Below are positions 25,728 through 34,758 of a DNA stretch of 64,000 bases, one piece after another (positions within the stretch are counted from its first letter, which is position 1; every line of letters begins with the position of its first letter). The notes beneath the pieces are model-generated. The model worked only from the letters and a program-made list of their open reading frames with translations, was not told where the DNA came from and did no database searches. The stretch comes from Citrobacter amalonaticus Y19. GTDB taxonomy: Bacteria > Pseudomonadota > Gammaproteobacteria > Enterobacterales > Enterobacteriaceae. The position numbers were made by a program, and so were the translations under genes. Location of the stretch: NCBI RefSeq assembly GCF_000981805.1, contig NZ_CP011132.1:4092001-4156000 (forward strand), given 5' to 3'.

Positions 25728-27770
25728 CTAACCTTTGATCCCGTAATGCTCCAGCATCGCGTCGAGCTGCGGTTCGCGGCCACGGAAGCGTTTGAACAGT
25801 TCCATAGGTTCTTCGGAGCCGCCGCGCGTCAGGATGTTGTCGAGGAACGACTGACCGGTCTCCCGATTGAAAATCCCCTCGTCTTCAAAACGTGAGAACG
25901 CATCCGCGGCCAGCACGTCGGCCCACAGATAGCTGTAATACCCCGCCGCGTAGCCGCCAGCGAAAATATGGCTGAAGGCATGCGGGAAGCGACCCCAGGA
26001 CGGCCCCGGCACCACGGCGACCTGTTTTTTAATCTCCGCCAGCGTTTCAAGGATTTTTGCCCCTTGCTGCGGGTCAAATTCCGCATGCAGACGGAAGTCA
26101 AACAGACCGAACTCCAGCTGACGCAGGATGAACAGCGCCGCCTGGTAGTTCTTCGCCGCCAGCATTTTATCCAGCAGTTCTTTCGGCAGCGGTTCGCCCG
26201 TCTCGTAATGACCGGAGATAAACGCCAGCGCGTCCGGCTCCCAGCACCAGTTTTCCATAAACTGGCTCGGCAGTTCGACCGCATCCCACGGCACGCCGTT
26301 GATCCCGGAAACCCCGGCGGTTTCGATACGGGTCAGCATGTGGTGCAGGCCGTGACCAAATTCGTGGAACAGGGTGATCACTTCATCATGGGTAAACAGC
26401 GCCGGTTTGCCGTTGACCGGGCGGTTAAAGTTACAGGTCAGGTAGGCGACCGGTTTTTGCAGTGAACCGTCCGCTTTGCGCATCTGACCGACGCAGTCGT
26501 CCATCCACGCCCCGCCGCGTTTGTTTTCACGGGCGTACAGGTCGAGATAGAAACTGCCGCGCAGTTCGTTGTTTTCGTCATACAGTTCGAAGAACCGCAC
26601 GTCCGGATGCCAGACATCCACATCGCGACGCTCTTTCGCGGTGATGCCGTAAATGCGTTTCACCACTTCAAACAGGCCGTTCACCGCTTTGTTTTCCGGG
26701 AAGTACGGACGCAGCTGTTCGTCGCTGATGCTGTAAAGGTGCTGTTTCTGTTTTTCGCTGTAGTACGCGATATCCCACGGGTTCAGCTCATCAACGCCAA
26801 ACTCTGCTTTTGCGAAAGCCCGCAGTTGCGCCAGCTCTTTCTCGCCCTGCGGACGCGCGCGTTTTGCCAGATCGGTTAAGAACTCCAGCACCTGCTGCGG
26901 GTTTTCCGCCATTTTGGTGGCAAGCGATTTAAAGGCGTAGCTTTCAAAGCCCAGCAGTTGCGCCAGTTCATGACGCAGAGCGAGGATCTCTTCCATCACC
27001 GGGCTGTTATCCCATTTGCCTGCGTTCGGCCCCTGATCGGAGGCGCGGGTCACATAGGCGCGGTACATCTCTTCACGCAATGCCGGGTTGTCGCAGTAGG
27101 TCATCACCGGCAAATAGCTCGGGATATCCAGCGTCAGCAGATACCCTTCCTGCTCTTTTGCTTCGGCCTGCGCTTTGGCTGCGGCCAGCGCGCTTTCCGG
27201 CATCCCGACCAACTCGGCTTCGTCAGTAATCAGCTTCGTCCAGCCCATGGTGGCGTCGAGCACGTTGTTGCTGTACAGGTTGCCAAGCTCAGACAGGCGG
27301 GTGGCGATCTCTCCGTAGCGCTGCTGTTTTTCTTTCGGCAGGCCAATCCCGGAGAGTTCAAAATCACGCAGCGCGTTATCAACGGCTTTTTTCTGCGCGG
27401 TATTGAGTGTGGCGTAATGGTCTCCATCACGCAGGTCGCGGTACGCTTTGTACAGACCTTCATGCTGACCGACCCAGGTGCTGTATTCCGACAACAGCGG
27501 CAGGGTTTGCTCATAGGCTTCGCGCAGTTCCGGACTGTTTTTCACTGAATTCAGATGGCTGACCGGAGAAAAAATACGCCCCAGGACGTCATCGACTTCC
27601 GCCAACGGCTGGCAAAGATTTTCCCAGGAATACGGCGCGCCCTGCGCGACCACACGTTCCACATTTTCACGGCAGTCGTTCAGCGCTTTGGTGACGGCGG
27701 GAACAACATGCTCAGGCTTGATTGCGGAAAACGGCGGCAGTTCGAAGGGAGTCAGTAATGGATTCGTCAT
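25728..27770 (-). CDS. prlC: Oligopeptidase A
   Basis: A 680-residue cytoplasmic M3 zinc metallopeptidase that degrades oligopeptides, including cleaved signal peptides. The zinc site LFHEFGHGLHH is intact, with the third ligand region further on (ENWCWEPDAL). It matches E. coli OpdA along its whole length. Start ATG 27770 (MTNPLLTPFELPP); an earlier in-frame ATG lies two codons upstream. A heat-shock promoter lies at 27918-27946 and a REP pair lies between promoter and gene. Confidence 0.96.
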   Translation of the reverse strand: MTNPLLTPFELPPFSAIKPEHVVPAVTKALNDCRENVERVVAQGAPYSWENLCQPLAEVDDVLGRIFSPVSHLNSVKNSPELREAYEQTLPLLSEYSTWVGQHEGLYKAYRDLRDGDHYATLNTAQKKAVDNALRDFELSGIGLPKEKQQRYGEIATRLSELGNLYSNNVLDATMGWTKLITDEAELVGMPESALAAAKAQAEAKEQEGYLLTLDIPSYLPVMTYCDNPALREEMYRAYVTRASDQGPNAGKWDNSPVMEEILALRHELAQLLGFESYAFKSLATKMAENPQQVLEFLTDLAKRARPQGEKELAQLRAFAKAEFGVDELNPWDIAYYSEKQKQHLYSISDEQLRPYFPENKAVNGLFEVVKRIYGITAKERRDVDVWHPDVRFFELYDENNELRGSFYLDLYARENKRGGAWMDDCVGQMRKADGSLQKPVAYLTCNFNRPVNGKPALFTHDEVITLFHEFGHGLHHMLTRIETAGVSGINGVPWDAVELPSQFMENWCWEPDALAFISGHYETGEPLPKELLDKMLAAKNYQAALFILRQLEFGLFDFRLHAEFDPQQGAKILETLAEIKKQVAVVPGPSWGRFPHAFSHIFAGGYAAGYYSYLWADVLAADAFSRFEDEGIFNRETGQSFLDNILTRGGSEEPMELFKRFRGREPQLDAMLEHYGIKG

Positions 27771-27820
27771 ATGCACAGTCCTGGTTAAAAAGGGGGAAAC
27801 AAACGCGTATGCGCGTTGTT

Positions 27821-27905
27821 GTCGGGTGGCGGCTGCGCCTTACCCGACCTACAAAGGCAGGCACCCGTAGGTCGGATAAGACGCGTTAGCGTCGCCATCC
27901 GCCAT
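27821..27905. repeat. Divergent REP pair in the prlC leader
   Basis: GTCGGGTGGCGGCTGCGCC ... TTACCCGACCTAC and inverted GTAGGTCGGATAAGACGC ... GTCGCCATCCGCC. The cores carry an A/T-for-C/G change (ACCCGACC / GTCGGAT) that differs from the other REPs in the window. Confidence 0.8.
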
Positions 27906-27919
27906 GTAATGTATGTAGC

Positions 27920-27945
27920 ATGGGGTTAAGTGTAGTGAATTTCAA
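27920..27945 (-). promoter_or_regulatory. Sigma-32 (heat-shock) promoter of prlC
   Basis: On the minus strand: -35 TTGAAA (27940-27945), 14-base spacer, -10 CCCCAT (27920-27925), a close match to the RpoH consensus. E. coli prlC is a known heat-shock gene. Confidence 0.75.
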
Positions 27946-28012
27946 TGCCAGGCGTTGCGCTTTCGCGGCAGCGGTGACTTTTCTGTATACTGTGGCGATA
28001 TGCTTTTTATTC

Positions 28013-28042
28013 GCCCGAAAGCGTGACGCTAATCGGGCCTAC
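28013..28042. repeat. REP-like element in the rlmJ leader
   Basis: GCCCGAAAGCG-TGACGC-TAATCGGGCCTAC, a single diverged REP 26 bases before the rlmJ ATG. Confidence 0.55.
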
Positions 28043-28068
28043 GTTTATAACCTGGAACACGTTTACCC

Positions 28069-28911
28069 ATGCTCAGTTATCGCCACAGCTTCCACGCTGG
28101 CAACCACGCCGACGTCCTTAAACACACGGTTCAGAGCCTGATCATCGAGTCGCTCAAAGAGAAAGATAAACCGTTTCTCTATCTGGACACCCATGCAGGC
28201 GCGGGCCGTTATCAGCTGAGCGGCGAGCATGCTGAACGCACCGGTGAATACCTGGAAGGCATTGCCCGCATCTGGCAGCAGGACGATCTGCCTGCCGAAC
28301 TGGAGCCGTACATCAGCGTGGTTAAACACTTTAACCGCAGCGGACAACTGCGTTATTACCCAGGCTCCCCGCTGATCGCCCGTCAGTTGCTGCGCGCGCA
28401 GGACAGTCTGCACATGACGGAGCTGCATCCAAGTGACTTCCCCCTGCTGCGGGGAGAATTTCAGAAAGATGAGCGTGCCCGTGTAGCCCGTGCCGACGGT
28501 TATCAGCAGTTGAAGGCAAAGCTGCCGCCGGTTTCCCGTCGTGGGTTGATTCTCATCGACCCGCCTTACGAAATTAAATCGGACTATCAGGCCGTCGTCA
28601 CCGGGATCAACGAAGGCTATAAACGTTTTGCCACCGGGACATATGCCCTGTGGTATCCGGTCGTATTACGTCAGCAAATCAAGCGCATGGTGCACGATCT
28701 GGAAGCGACCGGCATCCGTAAAATCCTGCAAATTGAGCTGGCGGTCCGCCCGGACAGCGACCAGCGCGGCATGACCGCCTCGGGCATGATTGTGATCAAC
28801 CCGCCGTGGAAGCTGGAAGCGCAAATGAATACCGTGCTGCCGTGGCTACACAGCAAACTGGTGCCAGCCGGTATCGGGCATACCTCGGTAAACTGGATCG
28901 TGCCAGAGTAA
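28069..28911 (+). CDS. rlmJ: 23S rRNA m6A2030 methyltransferase RlmJ
   Basis: A 280-residue SAM-dependent adenine-N6 methyltransferase that modifies A2030 of 23S rRNA. It begins MLSYRHSFHAGNHADVLKH, has the acidic SAM motif FLYLDTHAGAGRY, and the catalytic DPPY motif near residue 164 (LILIDPPYEIK). It matches E. coli RlmJ throughout. It is followed by gor in the same direction after 71 bases. Confidence 0.96.
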   Translation: MLSYRHSFHAGNHADVLKHTVQSLIIESLKEKDKPFLYLDTHAGAGRYQLSGEHAERTGEYLEGIARIWQQDDLPAELEPYISVVKHFNRSGQLRYYPGSPLIARQLLRAQDSLHMTELHPSDFPLLRGEFQKDERARVARADGYQQLKAKLPPVSRRGLILIDPPYEIKSDYQAVVTGINEGYKRFATGTYALWYPVVLRQQIKRMVHDLEATGIRKILQIELAVRPDSDQRGMTASGMIVINPPWKLEAQMNTVLPWLHSKLVPAGIGHTSVNWIVPE

Positions 28912-28982
28912 TCGCAGTCATCGGTGAAACCTGGTGATTTCAGGTATACAATCGCGGCAATCAGAACGGAAGGATAAGACTC

Positions 28983-30335
28983 ATGAGCAAGCATTATGAC
29001 TACATCGCCATCGGCGGTGGCAGCGGCGGTATCGCCTCGATTAACCGTGCAGCCATGTACGGCCAGAAGTGTGCGCTGATTGAAGCCAAAGAGTTGGGCG
29101 GCACCTGCGTTAACGTCGGTTGCGTCCCGAAAAAAGTGATGTGGCATGCTGCGCAGATCCGTGAAGCGATCCACCTGTACGGCCCGGACTACGGGTTTGA
29201 CGCCACGATCAATAAATTCAACTGGGATACGCTGATTGCCAGTCGTACCGCCTACATCGACCGCATTCACACCTCGTATGACAACGTGCTGGGTAAGAAT
29301 AACGTTGATGTGATCAAAGGCTTTGCCCGCTTTGTCGATGCCAAAACCATTGAAGTGAATGGCGAAACGATCACTGCCGATCACATTCTGATTGCCACCG
29401 GCGGTCGCCCGAGCCACCCGAATATTCCGGGCGTGGAATACGGCATCGACTCTGACGGTTTCTTCGCACTGCCTGCCCTGCCGGAGCGCGTCGCCGTTGT
29501 CGGCGCCGGTTATATCGCCGTGGAGCTGGCGGGCGTGATTAACGGTCTGGGCGCCAAAACCCATCTGTTCGTACGTAAACACGCACCACTGCGCAGTTTC
29601 GACCCGATGATCACCGACACCCTGGTCGAGGTGATGAATTCCGAAGGGCCGACGCTCCATACCCACGCGATCCCGAAAGCGGTGGTAAAAAACGCCGACG
29701 GTAGCCTGACGCTCGAACTGGAAGATGGTCGCAGCGAAACGGTCGATTGCCTGATTTGGGCGATTGGTCGCGAACCGGCCACTGATAATTTCAACCTGGC
29801 GGCAACTGGCGTAAAAACCAACGAAAAAGGGTATATCGTCGTCGATAAATACCAGAACACCAGCGTGGATGGGATTTATGCGGTTGGGGATAACACCGGT
29901 GCCGTCGAGCTAACGCCGGTTGCCGTTGCAGCAGGCCGTCGTCTTTCCGAGCGCCTGTTTAACAACAAACCGGATGAGCATCTGGACTACAGCAATATCC
30001 CGACCGTGGTCTTCAGCCACCCGCCGATCGGCACCGTGGGTCTGACTGAACCGCAGGCGCGCGAGCAGTATGGCGACGACCAGGTGAAAGTGTACAAATC
30101 CTCGTTTACCGCAATGTATACCGCGGTGACCTCGCACCGTCAGCCGTGCCGCATGAAGTTAGTCTGCGTCGGCCCGGAAGAGAAAATCGTCGGCATCCAC
30201 GGCATCGGCTTTGGCATGGACGAAATGTTGCAGGGCTTTGCGGTGGCGCTGAAAATGGGCGCCACCAAGAAAGACTTCGACAACACTGTCGCCATTCACC
30301 CGACGGCAGCGGAAGAGTTTGTGACCATGCGTTAA
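28983..30335 (+). CDS. gor: Glutathione reductase
   Basis: A 450-residue cytoplasmic flavoenzyme that reduces oxidised glutathione with NADPH. It has the FAD fold YIAIGGGSGGIASI, the redox disulfide CVNVGC (Cys42/Cys47), the NADPH fold VAVVGAGYIAVELAG, and the C-terminal catalytic HPTAAEEF at the dimer interface. Ribosome site GGAAGG precedes the ATG. A strong terminator follows. Nearly identical to E. coli Gor. Confidence 0.97.
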   Translation: MSKHYDYIAIGGGSGGIASINRAAMYGQKCALIEAKELGGTCVNVGCVPKKVMWHAAQIREAIHLYGPDYGFDATINKFNWDTLIASRTAYIDRIHTSYDNVLGKNNVDVIKGFARFVDAKTIEVNGETITADHILIATGGRPSHPNIPGVEYGIDSDGFFALPALPERVAVVGAGYIAVELAGVINGLGAKTHLFVRKHAPLRSFDPMITDTLVEVMNSEGPTLHTHAIPKAVVKNADGSLTLELEDGRSETVDCLIWAIGREPATDNFNLAATGVKTNEKGYIVVDKYQNTSVDGIYAVGDNTGAVELTPVAVAAGRRLSERLFNNKPDEHLDYSNIPTVVFSHPPIGTVGLTEPQAREQYGDDQVKVYKSSFTAMYTAVTSHRQPCRMKLVCVGPEEKIVGIHGIGFGMDEMLQGFAVALKMGATKKDFDNTVAIHPTAAEEFVTMR

Positions 30336-30344
30336 TTTTCCTGA

Positions 30345-30368
30345 CCCCGTGATTTCACGGGGTTTTTT
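30345..30368 (+). terminator. Rho-independent terminator after gor
   Basis: CCCCGTGA-TT-TCACGGGG stem with a run of six T. Confidence 0.92.
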
Positions 30369-30875
30369 CTGCACTAAAAAAATGAACAAGTTAGTTCCTC
30401 CCCATATGACAACGCTCTCCCGCCGATAAATTAACATCAGCAACAATAATTCCTGTACGAATAGTCTCTATATGCCACTTATTTTTATGACGCTATTCCC
30501 CAGTCATAAAAACATTACCTCCTGCGTTAATTGAAGAACCGTTCTGACTTTATATTATCCGACCATTACCCCCAACAGATATGCCTGAGTTCAGGTTATT
30601 GGCCCAATACACGTACTGTCAGCACGAGCACTTATTAATTTTAAGACGCTGCATAATAAAATGGGTTAATTCTCAATTTTTATCCAAAATACAGAAATCA
30701 GAAAAATCAACAGGCCACTATCTGATATGTTAATCAGGAAACATTCATGTCGTAACAATAAACTTCTTTATTGAGGCGGTATTCTTTTGCATGTATGTCT
30801 GGCAGTTCTCTTCAATTTACTCGGGCTGTGGCGGACTGCGCCTACAGCATGAATTTTACAAAAGGAATTAACTAT
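30369..30875. other. AT-rich leader of the fimbrial operon
   Basis: About 500 AT-rich bases with no gene supported. It contains a 10-bp inverted repeat (30482-30512) and two small adjacent dyads (CCTGA-GT-TCAGG at 30584-30595 and TATTGG-C-CCAATA at 30597-30609). K-12 has dinQ, the ars genes and the acid-fitness island after gor; I looked for dinQ here and did not see it. Confidence 0.6.
30482..30512. repeat. 10-bp perfect inverted repeat upstream of the pilin gene
   Basis: TTTTTATGAC, 11-base spacer, GTCATAAAAA. As RNA it could form a weak hairpin ending in an A/T run in either direction; it could also be a protein-binding site. Confidence 0.55.
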
Positions 30876-31391
30876 ATGAAAAAGCTCACTGGGATTGCAT
30901 TATCCTTAGGTCTTGCATTATTCACGACACATTCAGCACTCGCGGCTGACGCAACGGTTAACTTTAACGGCACTATTCTGGCAAGCACCTGCCGGGTGGC
31001 TTCTGCAGATAGCGTAGTCAACGTCACGATGGGTAACTATGGCCCATCTTATTTTTCTGCACCGGGTACAACGACGTTAGCGGTTCCCTTCGCTATTTCG
31101 TTAACAGACTGCCCGACAGCGGCGGGCAGTCCTACGACAGCCCTGGTAACCTTTGTCGGCACGGCTGATACCACGAATCTGGCAGTGACGGGCGGGGCAA
31201 CCGGCGTCGCGATTCAGATTAAAAAAGCGGATAACACACCGATTGTGGTCAATACCCCGGATTCGGGAATGGCGCTGACGACCGACGCGTCACAGAACCT
31301 TAACTTTACAGCTAACTATATCAGTACGGCGGCGTCAGTGACCCCAGGCGCAGCTAACGGTCAGGCTCAGGTCAATATCTCTTACCTTTAA
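30876..31391 (+). CDS. Major fimbrial subunit (FimA-like pilin)
   Basis: A 171-residue type-1-like pilin. It has a Sec signal peptide (MKKLTGIALSLGLALF, cleavage after ALA), the pilin start ADATVNFNGTILASTC, a cysteine pair (STCRVA and LTDCPTA) and the C-terminal beta-strand end AQVNISYL needed for chaperone and donor-strand exchange. ATG 30876 follows AAAAGGA; an in-frame ATG at 30849 would add nine residues before the signal peptide. First gene of a four-gene chaperone-usher operon; a strong hairpin lies between it and the chaperone gene. Confidence 0.88.
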   Translation: MKKLTGIALSLGLALFTTHSALAADATVNFNGTILASTCRVASADSVVNVTMGNYGPSYFSAPGTTTLAVPFAISLTDCPTAAGSPTTALVTFVGTADTTNLAVTGGATGVAIQIKKADNTPIVVNTPDSGMALTTDASQNLNFTANYISTAASVTPGAANGQAQVNISYL

Positions 31392-31401
31392 GATTGTCTA
31401 A

Positions 31402-31427
31402 AAGGAAGGGAGGACACTCCCTTCCTT
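31402..31427 (+). promoter_or_regulatory. Intercistronic hairpin between pilin and chaperone genes
   Basis: Perfect 11-bp stem AAGGAAGGGAG-GACA-CTCCCTTCCTT. No T-run follows, so it is more likely an mRNA-stabilising or attenuating hairpin that keeps pilin mRNA in excess. The chaperone ribosome site (GGAG) starts five bases after it. Confidence 0.7.
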
Positions 31428-31440
31428 GAGTGGAGTAATG

Positions 31441-32139
31441 ATGAAATTTAATTTCATTTTGCCTGCATTTCTCTCAGGTCTGTTATTTGCCAGCGCCAGC
31501 CATGCGGGTGTTTCAATCGGCGGCACACGCCTTATTTTTCCGGGTGACAAAAAAGAAGTGTCCTTAACGGTGGCAAACAGCGATAAAGGGTCTCCGGTAC
31601 TCATTCAGTCGTGGGTCGATGAAGGTGAGAACAGTAAAGTCAAAGCGCCTTTTATTGTCACGCCGCCCTTATTCAGGTTAGACCCGGGGAAGGAGAACAT
31701 TTTACGTGCCGTTCGTACCGGGGGAAAACTTGCTGAAGATCGCGAAACACTGTACTGGTTAAATATTAAATCTATCCCCTCGGCAAAAAAGTCAGAGGTA
31801 CAATCTAATGTCCTGCAACTTGCCATTAAAAACAGACTCAAGTTCATTTATCGACCCAACTCAGTGGTAGGTAGTCCTGAGGAGAACGCAAATAAACTGG
31901 TCTGGAAGAGGATCGGAAATCAGATTCAGGCGACCAATCCGACACCGTTTTATATGAACCTGAGTATGCTCGTTATTGGTGGCAAAACGTATTCACCCTC
32001 GTTGCCAGAGCAAACGTATATAGCACCCAGGTCTGTCCGCCTTTATAACATTCCATCCGGAACGTCTAATAATAATGTGAAATGGAAAGTGATTAATGAC
32101 TACGGCGGTGCAGGAGAAGAATTTTCAGCAACATTTTGA
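31441..32139 (+). CDS. Periplasmic fimbrial chaperone (PapD-like)
   Basis: A 232-residue two-domain immunoglobulin-like chaperone. After a signal peptide (cleavage after SHA) come GVSIGGTRLIFPGDKKEVSL (G1 start and conserved basic residue) and LFRLDPGKENILRAVRT (the G1 strand region), then LYWLNIKSIP. The short F1-G1 loop marks the FGS subclass. It folds subunits and delivers them to the usher. ATG 31441 is chosen for its spacing from GGAG; ATG 31438 is in frame directly before it. Confidence 0.9.
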   Translation: MKFNFILPAFLSGLLFASASHAGVSIGGTRLIFPGDKKEVSLTVANSDKGSPVLIQSWVDEGENSKVKAPFIVTPPLFRLDPGKENILRAVRTGGKLAEDRETLYWLNIKSIPSAKKSEVQSNVLQLAIKNRLKFIYRPNSVVGSPEENANKLVWKRIGNQIQATNPTPFYMNLSMLVIGGKTYSPSLPEQTYIAPRSVRLYNIPSGTSNNNVKWKVINDYGGAGEEFSATF

Positions 32140-32165
32140 TTTACACATTTGCTGAGGACAAAGCA

Positions 32166-34697
32166 ATGGGGAAGAAAATCTTTAGGATGAAGTCTATTTG
32201 CGCGTTAGTAATCTCTGTTTGCATGGCACACTCAGGAACATCGTTGGCAGAAGAGTATTTCAACCCGGCCTTTCTTGAAATGGATGATGCCGCCCCAGGA
32301 GGGGTGTCCGATCTTTCGGTATTTGAACGCGCGGAGAGCCAAACGCCAGGTGCCTATCTGGTGGATATTTCTGTCAATAATGAGGCCATGACCGCTTATC
32401 CTCGAAATATTCTTTTTTCAAAGAATGCCGATGGGAAACTGGAAGCCTGTATTACCGCAGAAGAGCTCGGGTTATGGGGAGTACGCACCAAATCATACCC
32501 GAAGCTGAGTTCGGGTGAAGGGCAATGCGCAGATATTTCGGCGATTCCGGGAGCCTTTACCGACTTTCAATTTAACCGGCAGCGGCTGAATTTCAGTATT
32601 CCTCAGATCGCAATGAATACGCCGAGCCTTGATGCGGTGCCTCCCGAACTTTGGGATGAAGGGATCCCGGCTTTTCTGATGAATTACAGCGCCAACAGTT
32701 ATCAGAGCCGTATCCGGGGCATCGATTCTTATAACAGTACCTATCTGAACCTTCGACCAGGATTGAACATCGGCCCGTGGAGACTGCGTAACTACACGAC
32801 GTGGCAGCGCAGCAATCACGGGATGAATAAATGGGATACGGTGTACAGTTATATTCAACGAAATATTGTGGCGCTTGAGAGCCAGATGATAGTGGGTGAC
32901 AGCACGGCACCTTCGGATGTTTATGACAGCGTCCCCTTTCGTGGCTTTCAGCTGTCATCCGATGATGACATGCTCCCTTCCAGTATTCGCAATTATGCCC
33001 CGGTCGTTCGCGGTGTTGCCCGCAGTGAGGCACACGTCATTGTTCGTCAGAATGGCTACGTGGTTTACGATACAACCGTAGCACCCGGCGCTTTTGAAAT
33101 TACTGACCTGGCCTCTACTGGCGGTTCCGGTGACCTCGATGTGACTGTCAAAGAAGCCGATGGTAGCGAACAACATATGATAATACCTTATGCCTCGCTG
33201 CCTGTTTTACAACGAGAAGGGAGATTTCGCTACAGTCTCACCGGGGGTCAATATCGTTCTTATGATTCACGGACAGAAAAGAATACTTTTCTGCAGGGAA
33301 CGAGTATTTATGGGCTGCCGTGGGGAGTGACGCTGTATGGTGGTCTCCAAAATGCAGGCGATAAATATCAGTCTTATGCCCTGGGTGTAGGAAAAAATAT
33401 CGGTGCATGGGGGGCATTTTCAGCGGACGTCATCCATTCCATTTCTACCCCGGAGAATGATCACAAACAACAAGGTCAGTCCTATCGTATTCGTTACAGC
33501 AAGAATTTCCAGCAAACAGGAACCAACTTCACCATAGCCGGTTATCGCTACTCGACGGATGGATTCCATTCGCTGGAAGAAACGCTGGGGACTTATCGTA
33601 GCAGTGGAGATATTCCGGGTTATATCAGTGAACGCCGCAGGAATCGGGCCGAACTCATGGTGAGTCAGGATCTGGGACAGACTTTGGGGGCGTTCAACCT
33701 TTCACTGGTGAGAGAGGACTTCTGGGACAAGACCCGGCGCAGTTTATCGGCCAATGTCGGCTATTATAAAAACATTGGGGATGTTGGACTCAATATTAAC
33801 TACTCCTGGAACCGTAATACCGAACTCTACGGTTTTGCCGCAACGGATAAAGTATTCGCGCTGGAATTAACGGTACCGCTGGATTCATTATTTGGCAGAA
33901 CCTATGCTTCCTACGGCTCCACCCATACTTCTGGCGTGGGGACACGTCATCATTTAGGTATTAATGGCTCGTCGCTGAAAGATTATAGTCTCAACTGGGG
34001 CATTAATGCCGCACATAATGAAAATAACGATCAAGCCGTTGGTGGAAATATCAGTTGGAAAAGCGGCTTCGGGACGCTAAACGGGTCGTACAATCACAGC
34101 AGGGATAGCCAGCAATATAGTTATGGTGTTGTCGGCGGAATGGTTATTCACGAACATGGCATTACGCTATCGCAACAGTTGGGTGAGACCATCGGCTTAG
34201 TCAACGTACCGGATGTTGAAGATGTTCGTGTTGCAAACTATCCAGGTATCTCAACTGACAGCCGGGGTTATGCTGTGGTTCCCTATCTTAATCCCTACAA
34301 GCGTAATGATCTCCGGATCGATAGCCAGACATTAAAGGAAGATGCGGAAATCGCCTATATGTCAGAGAAAGTCATCCCGACCCGCGGCGCTATCGTCAGG
34401 GCGGAATACAAAACCGCTGTCGGCCATCGCGTATTGCTGAATTTACGTCAACAAAATGGCAGTCCCGTTCCCTTTGGCGCCATCGCCACGCTGGTTCGTG
34501 AGAAGGGGACGGCTGATACAGAGAATCCGTCTATTGTGGGTGAAGAAGGTGAAGTGTTCATGGCAGGTATGCCGGATAAAGGCATTATTCATGTGCAATG
34601 GAATAATGGACATGAACAATTCTGCGAGGCTGAATTTACTGCGAATAAAGCTGATGATCTGTCTGGGCTATGGATGGCTGAAAGTGTCTGTAAATAA
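32166..34697 (+). CDS. Fimbrial outer-membrane usher
   Basis: An 843-residue FimD/PapC-like usher. It has a signal peptide (cleavage after LAEE region), the N-terminal subunit-binding domain (EYFNPAFLEMDD ... VSDLSVF, with a Cys pair), the 24-strand barrel with plug, and the C-terminal domains ending in a Cys pair (EQFCEAEF ... AESVC). It exports and assembles the pilins. Start ATG 32166 follows GAGGA; the frame is open further back to TTG 32136 overlapping the chaperone gene. Confidence 0.92.
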   Translation: MGKKIFRMKSICALVISVCMAHSGTSLAEEYFNPAFLEMDDAAPGGVSDLSVFERAESQTPGAYLVDISVNNEAMTAYPRNILFSKNADGKLEACITAEELGLWGVRTKSYPKLSSGEGQCADISAIPGAFTDFQFNRQRLNFSIPQIAMNTPSLDAVPPELWDEGIPAFLMNYSANSYQSRIRGIDSYNSTYLNLRPGLNIGPWRLRNYTTWQRSNHGMNKWDTVYSYIQRNIVALESQMIVGDSTAPSDVYDSVPFRGFQLSSDDDMLPSSIRNYAPVVRGVARSEAHVIVRQNGYVVYDTTVAPGAFEITDLASTGGSGDLDVTVKEADGSEQHMIIPYASLPVLQREGRFRYSLTGGQYRSYDSRTEKNTFLQGTSIYGLPWGVTLYGGLQNAGDKYQSYALGVGKNIGAWGAFSADVIHSISTPENDHKQQGQSYRIRYSKNFQQTGTNFTIAGYRYSTDGFHSLEETLGTYRSSGDIPGYISERRRNRAELMVSQDLGQTLGAFNLSLVREDFWDKTRRSLSANVGYYKNIGDVGLNINYSWNRNTELYGFAATDKVFALELTVPLDSLFGRTYASYGSTHTSGVGTRHHLGINGSSLKDYSLNWGINAAHNENNDQAVGGNISWKSGFGTLNGSYNHSRDSQQYSYGVVGGMVIHEHGITLSQQLGETIGLVNVPDVEDVRVANYPGISTDSRGYAVVPYLNPYKRNDLRIDSQTLKEDAEIAYMSEKVIPTRGAIVRAEYKTAVGHRVLLNLRQQNGSPVPFGAIATLVREKGTADTENPSIVGEEGEVFMAGMPDKGIIHVQWNNGHEQFCEAEFTANKADDLSGLWMAESVCK

Positions 34698-34758
34698 CTG
34701 GCGACCGTCATACGATACACCGCGACAGAGAATAATGACGAGTTAACGAGTACATATT

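Noticed and set aside
28671..29666. 331-codon open frame antisense to rlmJ and gor
   Set aside because: It spans the end of one certain gene and most of another on the opposite strand and has no recognisable motif.
30369..30875. Invertible fimbrial promoter switch
   Set aside because: No pair of distant inverted repeats like the fim switch and no recombinase gene are visible; only local dyads.
30369..30875. dinQ/agr toxin region or remains of ars/gad genes
   Set aside because: K-12 has these after gor, but I could find neither the DinQ peptide nor any remains of the other genes.
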